In this document: positions 48,075 through 56,485 of the stretch, in pieces | How positions within the stretch are numbered: position 1 is the first letter of the stretch | Layout of the letters: each line of letters starts with the position of its first letter | NCBI RefSeq assembly: GCF_029714365.1 | Contig: NZ_CP121659.1 | Coordinates: forward strand, 2,294,001-2,358,000 | Reading direction: 5' to 3' | From: Sinorhizobium terangae | Lineage (GTDB): Bacteria; Pseudomonadota; Alphaproteobacteria; Rhizobiales; Rhizobiaceae | DNA length: 64,000 bases | Position numbers and translations under genes: made by a program | Notes under the pieces: model-generated | Seen by the model: the letters and a program-made list of their open reading frames with translations, nothing else | Database searches by the model: none | Told to the model about the DNA's origin: nothing

Positions 48075-48836
48075 ATGATCCTGAAAGACCGGGTCGCGAT
48101 CGTCACCGGAGCAGGCTCTGGCATCGGTCAGGCAGGCGCTGCCATCATGGCGCGCGAAGGCGCCCATGTCGTGGTTGTCGACCGCAGCCGGAAGGCCGCG
48201 GAAGCGACCGTCGCGGCGATCGCCGGCACCGCAGGCAGCGCCGAGCCGCTGGCGATCGACGTGACCGACGACCAGGCGCTTTCCGATGGCATTGCCGACG
48301 TGCTTTACCGCCACGGCCGGATCGACATCCTGCACAATCACGCCGGTGCCCAGGTTGCCGGCGATCTCGAAGGCGTCGACGTGGCGGGCTTCGATCGCTC
48401 CTGGAGCCTCAACGTCCGCGCCCATTTCATGGCCGCCCGCCTCGTCATGCCATCGATGAAGGCGGTGGGCCGCGGCGTCATCCTCAACACCTCCTCGTCC
48501 TCCGGAGTTCTCTACGACCGCGAGATGATCGCCTACACGACGACGAAACACGCCGTCATCGCCATGACCCGCCAGATGGCCGGCGACTATGCGAAATACG
48601 GTGTGCGTGTGAATGCGCTCTGCCCCGGCTGGGTGGATACGCCCTTCAACGAACCCTTCATTGCGCAAATGGGCGGGCGCGGCGCGATCGAGGCCTATAT
48701 CCGCGAGAAGGTGCCGCTCGGCCGTTGGGCGAGCGTCGACGAAATCGCCGAGTCGATCCTCTTTCTCGTCTCCGATCGGTCGTCCTACATGACCGGGCAG
48801 ATTCTGGTGGTCGATGGCGGGGAGACGGTCGTCTGA
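48075..48836 (+). CDS. Short-chain dehydrogenase/reductase
   Basis: 253 residues, classical SDR. NAD-binding VTGAGSGIGQAGAAIMARE (about 11-29); acidic residue VVVDRS after beta-2, favouring NAD over NADP; LHNHAGAQ (in place of NNAG); catalytic Ser in NTSSSSGV; YTTTK (catalytic Tyr and Lys) followed by HAV; and CPGWVDTPF. Last gene of the importer operon, only 4 nt after the permease. It could oxidise a hydroxyl of the imported compound. Convergent with the urocanase-like gene (18-nt gap). Confidence 0.85.
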   Translation: MILKDRVAIVTGAGSGIGQAGAAIMAREGAHVVVVDRSRKAAEATVAAIAGTAGSAEPLAIDVTDDQALSDGIADVLYRHGRIDILHNHAGAQVAGDLEGVDVAGFDRSWSLNVRAHFMAARLVMPSMKAVGRGVILNTSSSSGVLYDREMIAYTTTKHAVIAMTRQMAGDYAKYGVRVNALCPGWVDTPFNEPFIAQMGGRGAIEAYIREKVPLGRWASVDEIAESILFLVSDRSSYMTGQILVVDGGETVV

Positions 48837-48854
48837 CACGCCATCGAGGCACCA

Positions 48855-50513
48855 TCAGACCTTCACATGACCGATGCCCTTTGCGGCGATTTCCTCGAAG
48901 GACTCGTCGTAGCCCGCATCCGCATAGCGGATGACTCCGAGTGACGTGTCGTTAGTCAGCGCGTGGTCGAGCCGCTCGTCGGCGGCCTTCGTGCCGTCTG
49001 CAACGACCGTCACCCCGCAGCTCGTCATGTAACCGGCATAGCCGCCTCCGCCCGAATGGACGACGACGAGATCGGCCATCGAAGAACAGAGCAGCATCGC
49101 GTCGAGCAGTGGCCAGTCGGCGATCGCATCCGACCCGTCTTTCATCCGCTCGGTCATGATATTCGGATGCGCCATTGCGCCAGCGTCGAGATGGTCCCGC
49201 GAGAAGGCGACGGGCCCCTTGAGCTCGCCGCTTGCGACCAGTTGATTGACGCGCCGTGCAAGCGCCGTGCGTTCGCCGTGGCCGAGCCAGGCGATGCGCG
49301 CCGGCAGACCCTCGAAGGGAATGTGCTGCCGCGCAAGCCGGATCCAGTTGGTGATGATGCGATTGTCCGGGAACATTTCAAGGAGCAGGTCGTCGATCAC
49401 GGCGATGTCGCTCGCCTCGCCGGAAAGCGCCATCCAGCGGAACGGGCCGATCGCGCGGGCAAAGAGCGGCCGCAGATAGGCCTCGGTGAAGATCGGAATA
49501 TCGAAGGCGTTGGCAACACCCCCTTCCCGCGCCTGCGTGCGGATCAGGTTGCCGTTATCGAAGACTTCCGCGCCCTCTTTCTGGAAGTCGAGCATGGCCT
49601 TCACATGCTCGACGATCGAGGCGCGGCTCGCCGCCATCAGCTGCCCCTGCCCGTCTTCGCGCAGCGACCGCACCTGGTCGAGGCTCATGCCCTTCGGCAC
49701 ATAGCCATAAACGAGATCATGAGCCGAGGTCTGGTCGGTGACAACGTCGGGCACGATGCCGCGCCGGGCGATCTCCGGATAGATTTCCGCCGCGTTGCCA
49801 ATGAGCCCTACGGACAGCGCCCGCTTCTCCTTGACCGCCGCGTCGATCATCGCGAGCGCCGCGTCGAGGTCGGGCGCGATCTCCTGAAGATAGCCGACCT
49901 GCTGGCGCTTCTTTGCCCGCTCGGGATCGATGTCGACGCAGAGGATGGCCGCACCCGCCATGCGGCCGGCGAGCGGTTGCGCGCCGCCCATGCCGCCGAG
50001 ACCCGCGGTCAGCACGAAACGGCCGGAAAGATCGCCGCCGAAGCGGCGCTCGCCAATCCGCATGAAGATCTCGTAGGTGCCTTGGATCACCCCCTGGCTA
50101 CCGATATATTGCCAGGCGCCCGCCGTCAGCCCGCCCCAGCAGATCAGCCCCTTGCGTTGCAGTTCGTAAAAGACCTCCGCCTTCGCCCATTGGCCGACGA
50201 TGTTGCAGTTGGCCATGATGACGAGCGGTGCCTTGGCATGGGTCTTCAACAGGCCGACGGGCTTGCCGGACTGGATGACCAGCGTCTGGTCCTCGTCCAT
50301 CTCGATGAGCGCCTTGACGATCGCTCGGTGTGACGGCCAGTTGCGCGCCGCCTTGCCCAGCGCCGCGTAAACGACGAGATTATCCGGGTCCTCGCCGACC
50401 GAAAGGACGTTCTCGAGCAGCCGTAGCAGCGCCTCCTGCCGCCAGCCCCTGGCGCGCAGCTCCGGCCCGCCGGGAATCGGAAAGTTCGGATGACGGGGAT
50501 TGGATTTGGGCAT
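48855..50513 (-). CDS. Urocanase-family hydratase, candidate thiourocanate hydratase
   Basis: 552 residues, NAD-dependent urocanase family. Family motifs: RGWRQEALLRLLENVL, YAALGKAARNW, QSGKPVGLLKTH, the NAD-binding TAGLGGMGGAQPLAGRMAGA, TDQTSAHDLVYGYVP, RDHLDAG, DGSDAIADWPLLDAML, HSGGGGYAGY and VVADGT. The catalytic Cys of histidine-pathway HutU (GLPARICW, Cys410 in Pseudomonas) is Ala here: GLPARIAWLGHGER, Ala 408. This argues against a normal urocanate hydratase. In this operon, next to a MIO-less HAL homologue and a thiohydantoin desulfurase, it best fits hydration of thiourocanate in ergothioneine breakdown (inference). Confidence 0.85.
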   Translation of the reverse strand: MPKSNPRHPNFPIPGGPELRARGWRQEALLRLLENVLSVGEDPDNLVVYAALGKAARNWPSHRAIVKALIEMDEDQTLVIQSGKPVGLLKTHAKAPLVIMANCNIVGQWAKAEVFYELQRKGLICWGGLTAGAWQYIGSQGVIQGTYEIFMRIGERRFGGDLSGRFVLTAGLGGMGGAQPLAGRMAGAAILCVDIDPERAKKRQQVGYLQEIAPDLDAALAMIDAAVKEKRALSVGLIGNAAEIYPEIARRGIVPDVVTDQTSAHDLVYGYVPKGMSLDQVRSLREDGQGQLMAASRASIVEHVKAMLDFQKEGAEVFDNGNLIRTQAREGGVANAFDIPIFTEAYLRPLFARAIGPFRWMALSGEASDIAVIDDLLLEMFPDNRIITNWIRLARQHIPFEGLPARIAWLGHGERTALARRVNQLVASGELKGPVAFSRDHLDAGAMAHPNIMTERMKDGSDAIADWPLLDAMLLCSSMADLVVVHSGGGGYAGYMTSCGVTVVADGTKAADERLDHALTNDTSLGVIRYADAGYDESFEEIAAKGIGHVKV

Positions 50514-50547
50514 TGTGGTCGTCCTTTGTTGCGTGGACGCAGAATTT

Positions 50548-50680
50548 GCCCCTCACCCTAACCCTCTCCCCGCTTGCGGGGAGAGGGGACATCGTGGCCA
50601 TCGCGTCCGCCGGCACTTGCGGCAACCGGTGCGGCCGTTCCCTCTCCCCGCGAGCGGGGAGAGGGCTAGGGTGAGGGGCA
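50548..50680. repeat. Inverted palindromic repeat pair in the ergothioneine-type operon
   Basis: gcccctcaccctaaccctct at 50548 followed by ccccgcttgcgggg, and its inverted partner at 50640-50680 ending gggctagggtgaggggc. Each has a ccccgc/gcgggg palindrome and the two can pair along about 40 bp. In the 185-nt gap between the TfoX-like and urocanase-like genes. Confidence 0.8.
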
Positions 50681-50698
50681 AGCTGCGCCCTCCTTCAT

Positions 50699-51028
50699 TC
50701 ACTTCGGCGGCAAAGCTTCGACGAAGGCGAGCGCCGCATCCAGCAGGCGCTGGCGCAAGGCGTCGTCGCCATAGGACTCCGCGCTGGCGCGCACCCAGCC
50801 GTGCATCCGGCGCTCGCCCATCACCATCTGCACGATGCCGGGCAGCGCCAAGGCCCAATCGTCATTGCCCTTGCCAAGCCGCACCAGCATTCCATCCTCG
50901 CGGGCGCCGCAGAGCAGATTGCCGTTCACGAGAAAGGCCAGACCACCGAACATCGGCTTTTCCGAAAGCCCCGGCCGATCGCCGAGGTCTTGCCTCACCA
51001 GTTCCTCAAGCCCCGGATCGCGCGCCAC
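50699..51028 (-). CDS. TfoX N-terminal-domain protein
   Basis: 109 residues, only the TfoX/Sxy N-terminal domain: VRQDLGDRPGLSEKPMFGGLAFLVNGNLLCGAREDGMLVRLG (about 11-52), then the MVMGERRMHGWVRAS segment. TfoX/Sxy in gamma-proteobacteria regulates competence with CRP, but single-domain alphaproteobacterial members are uncharacterised. It lies 12 nt after the DUF917 gene in a catabolic operon, so it may be a small regulator or accessory of the pathway, or a passenger. Confidence 0.75.
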   Translation of the reverse strand: MARDPGLEELVRQDLGDRPGLSEKPMFGGLAFLVNGNLLCGAREDGMLVRLGKGNDDWALALPGIVQMVMGERRMHGWVRASAESYGDDALRQRLLDAALAFVEALPPK

Positions 51029-51040
51029 ATCGCCCTCCCG

Positions 51041-52138
51041 TCAACGCTTCCCCGCCAAGGCGTAGCGTGCAATCTCGATCCCCATCGCCTTTTCGACCGG
51101 CGGATAGACGGACGGGTCGAGCACACTGGAGGCGAGCGGGATCACCGACTTCGGCACATGCAGCACGAAGACCGTCATGCCCACCTGCAACTGCCCGACG
51201 CTCAAGGGTTCGCCTTCCGGAGACAGCGTGGTGATGACATCCGGGAAGGTTGCAAGGCGAGTGCCGTCCGGCGTTTCCACGGCCATGTATTCGTTCATCA
51301 CATGGAGTATCGTTGAGTCATCGCCCTTCCCGAGCGTAACAGTGCCGATATCGAAGGCTTCCTTGGTATAGACGACGGTTTTGTCGGTGATGGTTCCCTC
51401 GGCAAGAATGGAGCCGTTGGTGGTGTTTGCGATTGCATCGATGACGGCACTGCCGCCCTTGCCTTCCGCAGCGATAATCGCCTCGCCCAGAGTCAGCGCC
51501 ATGGAGATGCCGCCGAGCGCGGCATTGGCCTTGACGTAGGACGCGTGGACAGGATTGCGGCAGGAGGCGATAAAGCCGCCTGACATGTCCGCAGCGGTCC
51601 TCAGGATCGGCGACACCTTGGCCGTTGCACCCCGGACCACGAGTTCGATATAGCGGTTTTCCTCGCGGTTTCCCCCAACCGCCGTCTGGATCATCGGTTC
51701 AGGCGAACCGGCGAGACCGATCGATCCCATGTCGCCTGTCGGATGGGCGCGGATATCGCCGACGGCATCAACCACCTTGGTGCCGAGGATCGCCGAGGGC
51801 AGCCAGCCATTCAGCGTCGAGGACTTGCCGTTCTGCCCGATGATCAGGCCAGTAAGATTTTCGCCGAGCGCCTCCTGCAGCAGTTCAACCGCCTTCACGT
51901 AATCGACACCGCGCATCTCCCACGGCGTGGTGGAGGCCGGCGCGCCGATTGCAGCGGCGGTCGCCACCCAATCGTCCGGCTCCAGCTCGTTGATCGAGAC
52001 CAACTCCGGCTTGCCGATCGAGACCGCCGCAAGCCCCAGCATTCGCCCGTGATCCGCCCAGCCGCCACCGCCCGCCGCGTAGACGGAGCCGCCCTTGACT
52101 GCCGCCTCGACATCCTTTTCCGTCAATATTCGGCCCAT
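51041..52138 (-). CDS. DUF917 protein, S-methyl-thiohydantoin desulfurase family
   Basis: 365 residues, full DUF917 length. The N-terminal GGGG-loop VYAAGGGGWADHGRML (about 19-34), GSIGLAGSPEPM, NTTNGSILAEGTITDKTVVYTKEAFDIG and PDVITTLSPEGEPLSVGQL are typical. Family members act on thiohydantoin-like rings. In this operon the likely reaction is removal of sulfur as sulfide from 3-(5-oxo-2-thioxoimidazolidin-4-yl)propionate to give hydantoin-5-propionate, a step known in ergothioneine-degrading Burkholderia (pathway established; assignment of this protein is inference). Its start abuts the stop of the upstream M20 hydrolase. Confidence 0.8.
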   Translation of the reverse strand: MGRILTEKDVEAAVKGGSVYAAGGGGWADHGRMLGLAAVSIGKPELVSINELEPDDWVATAAAIGAPASTTPWEMRGVDYVKAVELLQEALGENLTGLIIGQNGKSSTLNGWLPSAILGTKVVDAVGDIRAHPTGDMGSIGLAGSPEPMIQTAVGGNREENRYIELVVRGATAKVSPILRTAADMSGGFIASCRNPVHASYVKANAALGGISMALTLGEAIIAAEGKGGSAVIDAIANTTNGSILAEGTITDKTVVYTKEAFDIGTVTLGKGDDSTILHVMNEYMAVETPDGTRLATFPDVITTLSPEGEPLSVGQLQVGMTVFVLHVPKSVIPLASSVLDPSVYPPVEKAMGIEIARYALAGKR

Positions 52139-53404
52139 CTACGTCTTCTCCTGCAATTGTCCGTCGAGCCGGAGCACTGCCTCGAGCAGCACCGCCGCGC
52201 CAAGCGCGATATCGTCGTTTTCCGCCCATTCCTCGGGCGCATGCGACCGGCCATCGCGACAGGGAATGAAGATCATCGCGGATCTCGTTATCCGGCCCAT
52301 CCAAGCCGTGTCGTGCCCGGCGCCAGAAGCCATGAGTCGATGCCGCGCGCCGACGCGCCCGCAGGCCGCTTCCAGCGTCGCGAGAACCAATGGATCGCCG
52401 GGTGTCGGGTGATTGTCGGAGATCACCTTCGGCGTGATTGTGACACCGACCTCCTCGGCGATGCGTGCGGCAAGCGCTTCGACCTCCGCGATGAACACGT
52501 CCATCTGCGGCCGCAACTCGGCGCGGGCATCGATCAAGAGCCGCGCCCGCGAGGGCACGACATTGGCGGCATTGGGCTCGATTTCGAATTCGCCGACGGT
52601 CGCGGTGAAGTGCCCCTCGCCTGCCGCATGGGCAAAGCCGAGCTTCTCGATCTCCAGCACAAGCCGCGAGGCGGCGACAAGCGCATCGCGGCGGCGCCCC
52701 ATCGGGGTCGTGCCCGCATGATCCGCCTGCCCCTCGACGATGATCTCGATGCGGGTAATCCCGGAGATCGCCGTCACCACGCCGATATCCAGGCGCTCGG
52801 CCTCGAGCACCGGCCCCTGCTCGATATGCAGCTCCAGGAAGGCCTTGACGTCGGAGCGCTTGGACGAAGGCAGACGGGAAGGATCACCGCCTACTTTGAC
52901 GATGCCTTGGCGGAGCGTCAGCTCGTCGTGCGCACGGCTCAGCCAGCCATCCGGAACGACCCCCGCCATGCCGCGGCTGCCGACGCAGGAAACGCCAAAG
53001 ATCGACACCTCCTCGGCAAGGAAATCGACGATCTCCAGATCATGGTCGAGCTCGATACCGGCGTCAGAAAGGGATCGCGCCACTTCGAGCGCCGCCGCAA
53101 CGCCGGCGATCCCGTCGAAGCGGCCGCCTTCAGGCACCGTATCGGAATGCGAGCCGAGCATGATCGTGCCGAGCGCCGGTTTGCGACCCTTGCGCCGGCC
53201 GATGAGGTTGCCGGCCGCATCGATCCTCGTATCGAGACCCGCGGCGCTGAACCGTTCTTCGAGGAAGGCGCGACCTTCGAGAAATAGCGGCGTGAAGGCG
53301 CGGCGGGTGTAGGGGTGGTCGGGCTCGGTTATGCGCTCCAGGCCCCTGACGATATCGGCGATGCGGCGCGCATCGACCGGCAGATTGGTTTGCGATGCGG
53401 TCAT
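52139..53404 (-). CDS. N-carbamoyl-L-amino acid hydrolase / allantoate amidohydrolase family (M20)
   Basis: 421 residues, dinuclear metal M20 peptidase fold of the hydantoinase/carbamoylase group. Metal-site motifs: GSHSDTVPEGGRFDG (about 107-121), FLAEEVSIFG (about 149-158), LELHIEQGPVLE (about 211-222), GQADHAGTTPM (dimer/lid region), and ASGAGHDTAWM plus IPCRDGRSHAPEEW near 376-405. All expected ligands are present. Within this operon it should take N-carbamoyl-L-glutamate to L-glutamate, CO2 and NH3, the final step (inference from context). Coupled to the amidohydrolase by a 4-nt overlap (53401-53404). Confidence 0.88.
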   Translation of the reverse strand: MTASQTNLPVDARRIADIVRGLERITEPDHPYTRRAFTPLFLEGRAFLEERFSAAGLDTRIDAAGNLIGRRKGRKPALGTIMLGSHSDTVPEGGRFDGIAGVAAALEVARSLSDAGIELDHDLEIVDFLAEEVSIFGVSCVGSRGMAGVVPDGWLSRAHDELTLRQGIVKVGGDPSRLPSSKRSDVKAFLELHIEQGPVLEAERLDIGVVTAISGITRIEIIVEGQADHAGTTPMGRRRDALVAASRLVLEIEKLGFAHAAGEGHFTATVGEFEIEPNAANVVPSRARLLIDARAELRPQMDVFIAEVEALAARIAEEVGVTITPKVISDNHPTPGDPLVLATLEAACGRVGARHRLMASGAGHDTAWMGRITRSAMIFIPCRDGRSHAPEEWAENDDIALGAAVLLEAVLRLDGQLQEKT

Positions 53405-54783
53405 TGCCGCGGCTCCCGAAGCGGCAGGCTCGGCAACGGCCGCACGAAGGCACCGGTGCCCGGCTCCGCGACGACCCGACTGCCATCACAGACGAGGCGT
53501 CCGCGCAGATAGGTGGCGGAGACCCGCCACGGCAGGCGAATGCCGTTATAGGGCGACCAGCCGACGACATTGTTACCGCTTGTCGCCGCATCATAGACAT
53601 AGGATTCCGGCGTCATGACGATAATATCGGCATCCTTGCCGGCTTCGAGCGCTCCCTTGCAGTGGTTGATTCGGAAATGCCGCGCGGGGTTGAGCGCCAT
53701 AAGCTCAGCGGCGCGCGTCAGCGGAATGCCGCGCTCCAGCGCACCCTTGACGAACAGCGGCACCATCACCTCAAGGCCCGGCACACCGGACGCATTGGCA
53801 AGCATATCCGGATTGGTCTTGCGATCCTCCGACCAGCTCACATGATCGGTCGAAACCAGCGTCACATTGCCGTCAGCCACATGCCGCCAGAGTTTTTCAA
53901 CCTCCGCGCGCGGGCGGATCGGCGGGTTGATCTTGGCCTTGCCGCCGAGGCGGCGGACGTCGTTCTCCTCGTCCAAAGTGAGATAATGAATGCAGCACTC
54001 GATCGTCGCGGCATGGCCCTGCGCCCGATAGGCAGCCGCGATTTCGTAGCCGCGGCCAAGCGAGCAATGCACCACATGCGCTGGACAGCCGGTTGCGGCA
54101 CCCGTCTCATAGATCTGGTTGGTCGCAAGAAGCTCGGTCAGCGGCGGCCGCGAAAGACCGTGGGCCCGATAGTCGCTGATGCCGGCGGCCTTGACCTTAT
54201 CGATCGCGGCCCGTACCGCCTCGTCATCCTCATTGTGAACGCCGGCGGTCAGTCCTGTCGGGGCGATCGCCCGGAAGCACTCCTCCAACAATCCAGCGGG
54301 AATTCGCGGGAACCGTTTCGGGTCCGTTCCAAACGTCGAGAACTTGAAGGCGGCAACACCGGCCTCCACCATCTCGCCAATCCGCAACGCCCCCTCCTCG
54401 GGATCGATGGTACCGTAGAGCGCAAAATCGACGCGGGCCTGCGGGCTCGCATGGGCGATCTTCCGTCTGACCGCTTCCGCCGAGCAGACGAGATTGCCCT
54501 CGTCAAAGGGCATGTCGACGATCGTCGTCACGCCGCCGGCGGCAGCCGAGCGTGTCGACCAGATGAAATCCTCCTGGTTCTTCTGCGACAACGAATGCAC
54601 CTGGGCATCGATCGCACCGGGGAGGATCAGCGCCCTGCCGAGCTCGTGCCGTTCTCGTGCCGACGGGGCTGCTCCCTGCCCGACATGCACCACCTTGCCG
54701 TCTCGCACCGCCACATGTCCGCCTTCGACGACGCGATGCGGCAGTACGACGGTGCCCTTCAGAACGAGATCGAAGTCGGACAT
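53401..54783 (-). CDS. Hydantoinase/dihydropyrimidinase-type cyclic amidohydrolase
   Basis: 460 residues. Start MSDFDLVLKGTVVLPHRVVEGG and the metal motif ILPGAIDAQVHSLSQKNQEDFIWSTRSAAAGG (about 55-85), in which the first His of HxH is Gln as in many type I dihydroorotases. Later motifs: VDMPFDEGNL, KFSTFGTD with the bridging Lys (about 147), HVVHCSLGRG (about 228-237), STDHVSWSEDRK (about 309-320; His/Asp), and PARHFRINHCKG (C-terminal signature). It should open a hydantoin ring to an N-carbamoyl acid; here hydantoin-5-propionate to N-carbamoyl-glutamate (inference). A Met 7 codons earlier (54804) is possible. Follows the HAL-like gene by 30 nt. Confidence 0.87.
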   Translation of the reverse strand: MSDFDLVLKGTVVLPHRVVEGGHVAVRDGKVVHVGQGAAPSARERHELGRALILPGAIDAQVHSLSQKNQEDFIWSTRSAAAGGVTTIVDMPFDEGNLVCSAEAVRRKIAHASPQARVDFALYGTIDPEEGALRIGEMVEAGVAAFKFSTFGTDPKRFPRIPAGLLEECFRAIAPTGLTAGVHNEDDEAVRAAIDKVKAAGISDYRAHGLSRPPLTELLATNQIYETGAATGCPAHVVHCSLGRGYEIAAAYRAQGHAATIECCIHYLTLDEENDVRRLGGKAKINPPIRPRAEVEKLWRHVADGNVTLVSTDHVSWSEDRKTNPDMLANASGVPGLEVMVPLFVKGALERGIPLTRAAELMALNPARHFRINHCKGALEAGKDADIIVMTPESYVYDAATSGNNVVGWSPYNGIRLPWRVSATYLRGRLVCDGSRVVAEPGTGAFVRPLPSLPLREPRQ

Positions 54784-54813
54784 TGCTCTTCCCTTCCCGT
54801 TCATTTTGCCAGT

Positions 54814-56352
54814 TCATTTGGACAACGCGAAGAAATCGTCGAATTCCGGCATCGGCGCAGACTCGACGAAGGCGCGCAACAGGTCATGGTCGGTGAACGC
54901 CGCCTGCAGCGCTTCGATCTCCTTCGAGAGCGGCCGGTCCTTGAGATAGATCGGGCTGACCGAGCGGGTGCGATCATAGGCGAGCCTGACGACGCCTTTT
55001 GGTTCGTCGCCGACGAGATCGATGGCTTGTGCCGACAGCATCGCCTCGATCGCCGCCAGTTGCCGGAGGTCGCGAACCTGCGCCTCCATGCGTTCGACGA
55101 TCAGCGGCAGGAAGGTCGCCTCTTCCTCCAGTCCGCCCGCAACGACGATCGACTGCGCAGACAAGGGTACGGCAAGCGACTGGACACGCATGTAGAGTTC
55201 GACCGCGAGCTTCATCAGCGGCCCGAGCCCGGTGGCGACCTCCCCGGGGGCAACGAGATTGACCGAGAGATTGCGCCTTCCGCCGTTCGAAAGCAGGATG
55301 CAGCGGTTCAGTACATTGCGCGCCACATGCGAAAAGGCAATCTGCGCCGCCTCGATATAGAGCGTCGTCGTCAGCGGCAGCGACGCGCCGGATGAATGCA
55401 CCTGGCCGCCGAGCACCACGGGATTGTCGTCCGAGAGATAGGTTGCCTCGACAAGCCGGCCAGCGGCCACCAGCAGCGTGTCGACGACGGCGCCGAAGAC
55501 CTGGGCGGTCATGCGCAGACTTAGCGGATCGTGGATCGCCGTCGGCAAGGGCCAATCCGCCATGCCCGACTGGCCGTAGAGCCAGGATCCGACGAGTGCC
55601 TCGCCGCGCGTCGAAAGCGTCGCCGCCACCAGCCAAGGATCGGCCGAGGCGCCGAGCGCGCGAGACGACATGACGCCAGTCACGAGCAGGACGCGGATCG
55701 CTGACGCCGCCTCGCGCAGGACGTCGCCCGCCGCCGCGTAGGAGATGGCGTTGACACTCAGCGCGGCGAGCGCATCGCGCGCCCGCATGACGAAGGGGGT
55801 GAGCCCCGCCTCCGTCAGCGCCGACTCCGCCGTCATCAGCTGGCCGTTGTAATAGGCCTCGCCGACGCCCGTCAGAACGGAGGCAACCTGGCCCATCAGG
55901 CCGATATCGGCGCAGCCCATCGAGCCATGACGGCGCACGGCCGGGACGATGCCCCGCTCGAGAAGCGCGACGAAGGCATCGATAAGTTCCGGGCTGCATC
56001 CCGTGTGCCCGCGCATCGCGGTGTTGACCCGGATGGCGATCGCCTTGCGGATGATCGGCGCGGCAAAGAATTCGCCAGTGCCGAAGTGATGGGCGCGCAC
56101 GAGCGAAGTGTTGAATTCGGCGAGGTCGTCCGCCGTCCATAGCCGGTCCTTCATCGAGCCGACGCCGGTGTTCGAGCCATAGACCGGCAGGCCCATCGCG
56201 ACGCGGTCGGCAACAACCTTGTGCGTAGCGGCCACCCGCTCCATGCCGGCATCATCCGCGACCGGTCGCGCCAGCCCGGAGCCGATCTCTTCGAGGAGCC
56301 CGAAGTCGAGCGGTTTTCCGCACAGGACGATGGTCTTGACCGATTGCAGCAT
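54814..56352 (-). CDS. HAL/PAL-fold lyase lacking the MIO motif, candidate ergothionase
   Basis: 512 residues from the ATG at 56352 (the frame runs on to 56460). Fold motifs of histidine ammonia-lyase are kept: LPVYGSNTGVGSMKDR with the active-site Tyr (58), ELIDAFVALLERGIVPAVRRHGSMG (about 122-146), SALTEAGLTPF, and NPVVLGGQVHSSGAS (about 343-357). The Ala-Ser-Gly that cyclises to the MIO electrophile is replaced by Cys147-Ala148-Asp149. An enzyme without MIO cannot do the normal ammonia elimination, but ergothionases, which expel trimethylamine, are HAL homologues without MIO (established). Context with a thiohydantoin desulfurase and carbamoyl hydrolase supports that role. First gene of the operon. 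Confidence 0.87.
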   Translation of the reverse strand: MLQSVKTIVLCGKPLDFGLLEEIGSGLARPVADDAGMERVAATHKVVADRVAMGLPVYGSNTGVGSMKDRLWTADDLAEFNTSLVRAHHFGTGEFFAAPIIRKAIAIRVNTAMRGHTGCSPELIDAFVALLERGIVPAVRRHGSMGCADIGLMGQVASVLTGVGEAYYNGQLMTAESALTEAGLTPFVMRARDALAALSVNAISYAAAGDVLREAASAIRVLLVTGVMSSRALGASADPWLVAATLSTRGEALVGSWLYGQSGMADWPLPTAIHDPLSLRMTAQVFGAVVDTLLVAAGRLVEATYLSDDNPVVLGGQVHSSGASLPLTTTLYIEAAQIAFSHVARNVLNRCILLSNGGRRNLSVNLVAPGEVATGLGPLMKLAVELYMRVQSLAVPLSAQSIVVAGGLEEEATFLPLIVERMEAQVRDLRQLAAIEAMLSAQAIDLVGDEPKGVVRLAYDRTRSVSPIYLKDRPLSKEIEALQAAFTDHDLLRAFVESAPMPEFDDFFALSK

Positions 56353-56417
56353 GTTGAAACGAAACCTCTTTTGCGAGCATGCTATGCGCACAGTGCCGAT
56401 GCGTGGTATATCCCAAA

Positions 56418-56438
56418 TTCGGAACGAATGATGCCGAA
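56418..56438. promoter_or_regulatory. TTCGG-N11-CCGAA dyad in the lyase/LysR divergent region
   Basis: TTCGG (56418-56422) and CCGAA (56434-56438) with an 11-nt spacer, the spacing typical of LysR-type regulator sites. TGCCGAT also occurs at 56394 and, inverted, near 56454, so the region holds three related half-sites. Confidence 0.5.
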
Positions 56439-56485
56439 ACTCGAACAGATCGATCGGCATCGCTGGTCAAGGCGCGGGTAGGTTC

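Noticed and set aside
53401..54783. Gln in place of the first His of the HxH metal motif as evidence for a dead amidohydrolase
   Set aside because: Gln at this position occurs in many active type I dihydroorotase-like enzymes, and the other ligands (Lys, two His, Asp) are present.
48855..56352. Reading the urocanase-like and HAL-like genes as a classical histidine-utilisation (hut) operon
   Set aside because: The HAL-like protein lacks Ala-Ser-Gly, the urocanase-like protein lacks the catalytic Cys, there is no HutI, and the partners (DUF917, hydantoinase, carbamoyl hydrolase) belong to thiohydantoin chemistry. The formylglutamate hydrolase gene lies 17 kb away in another operon.
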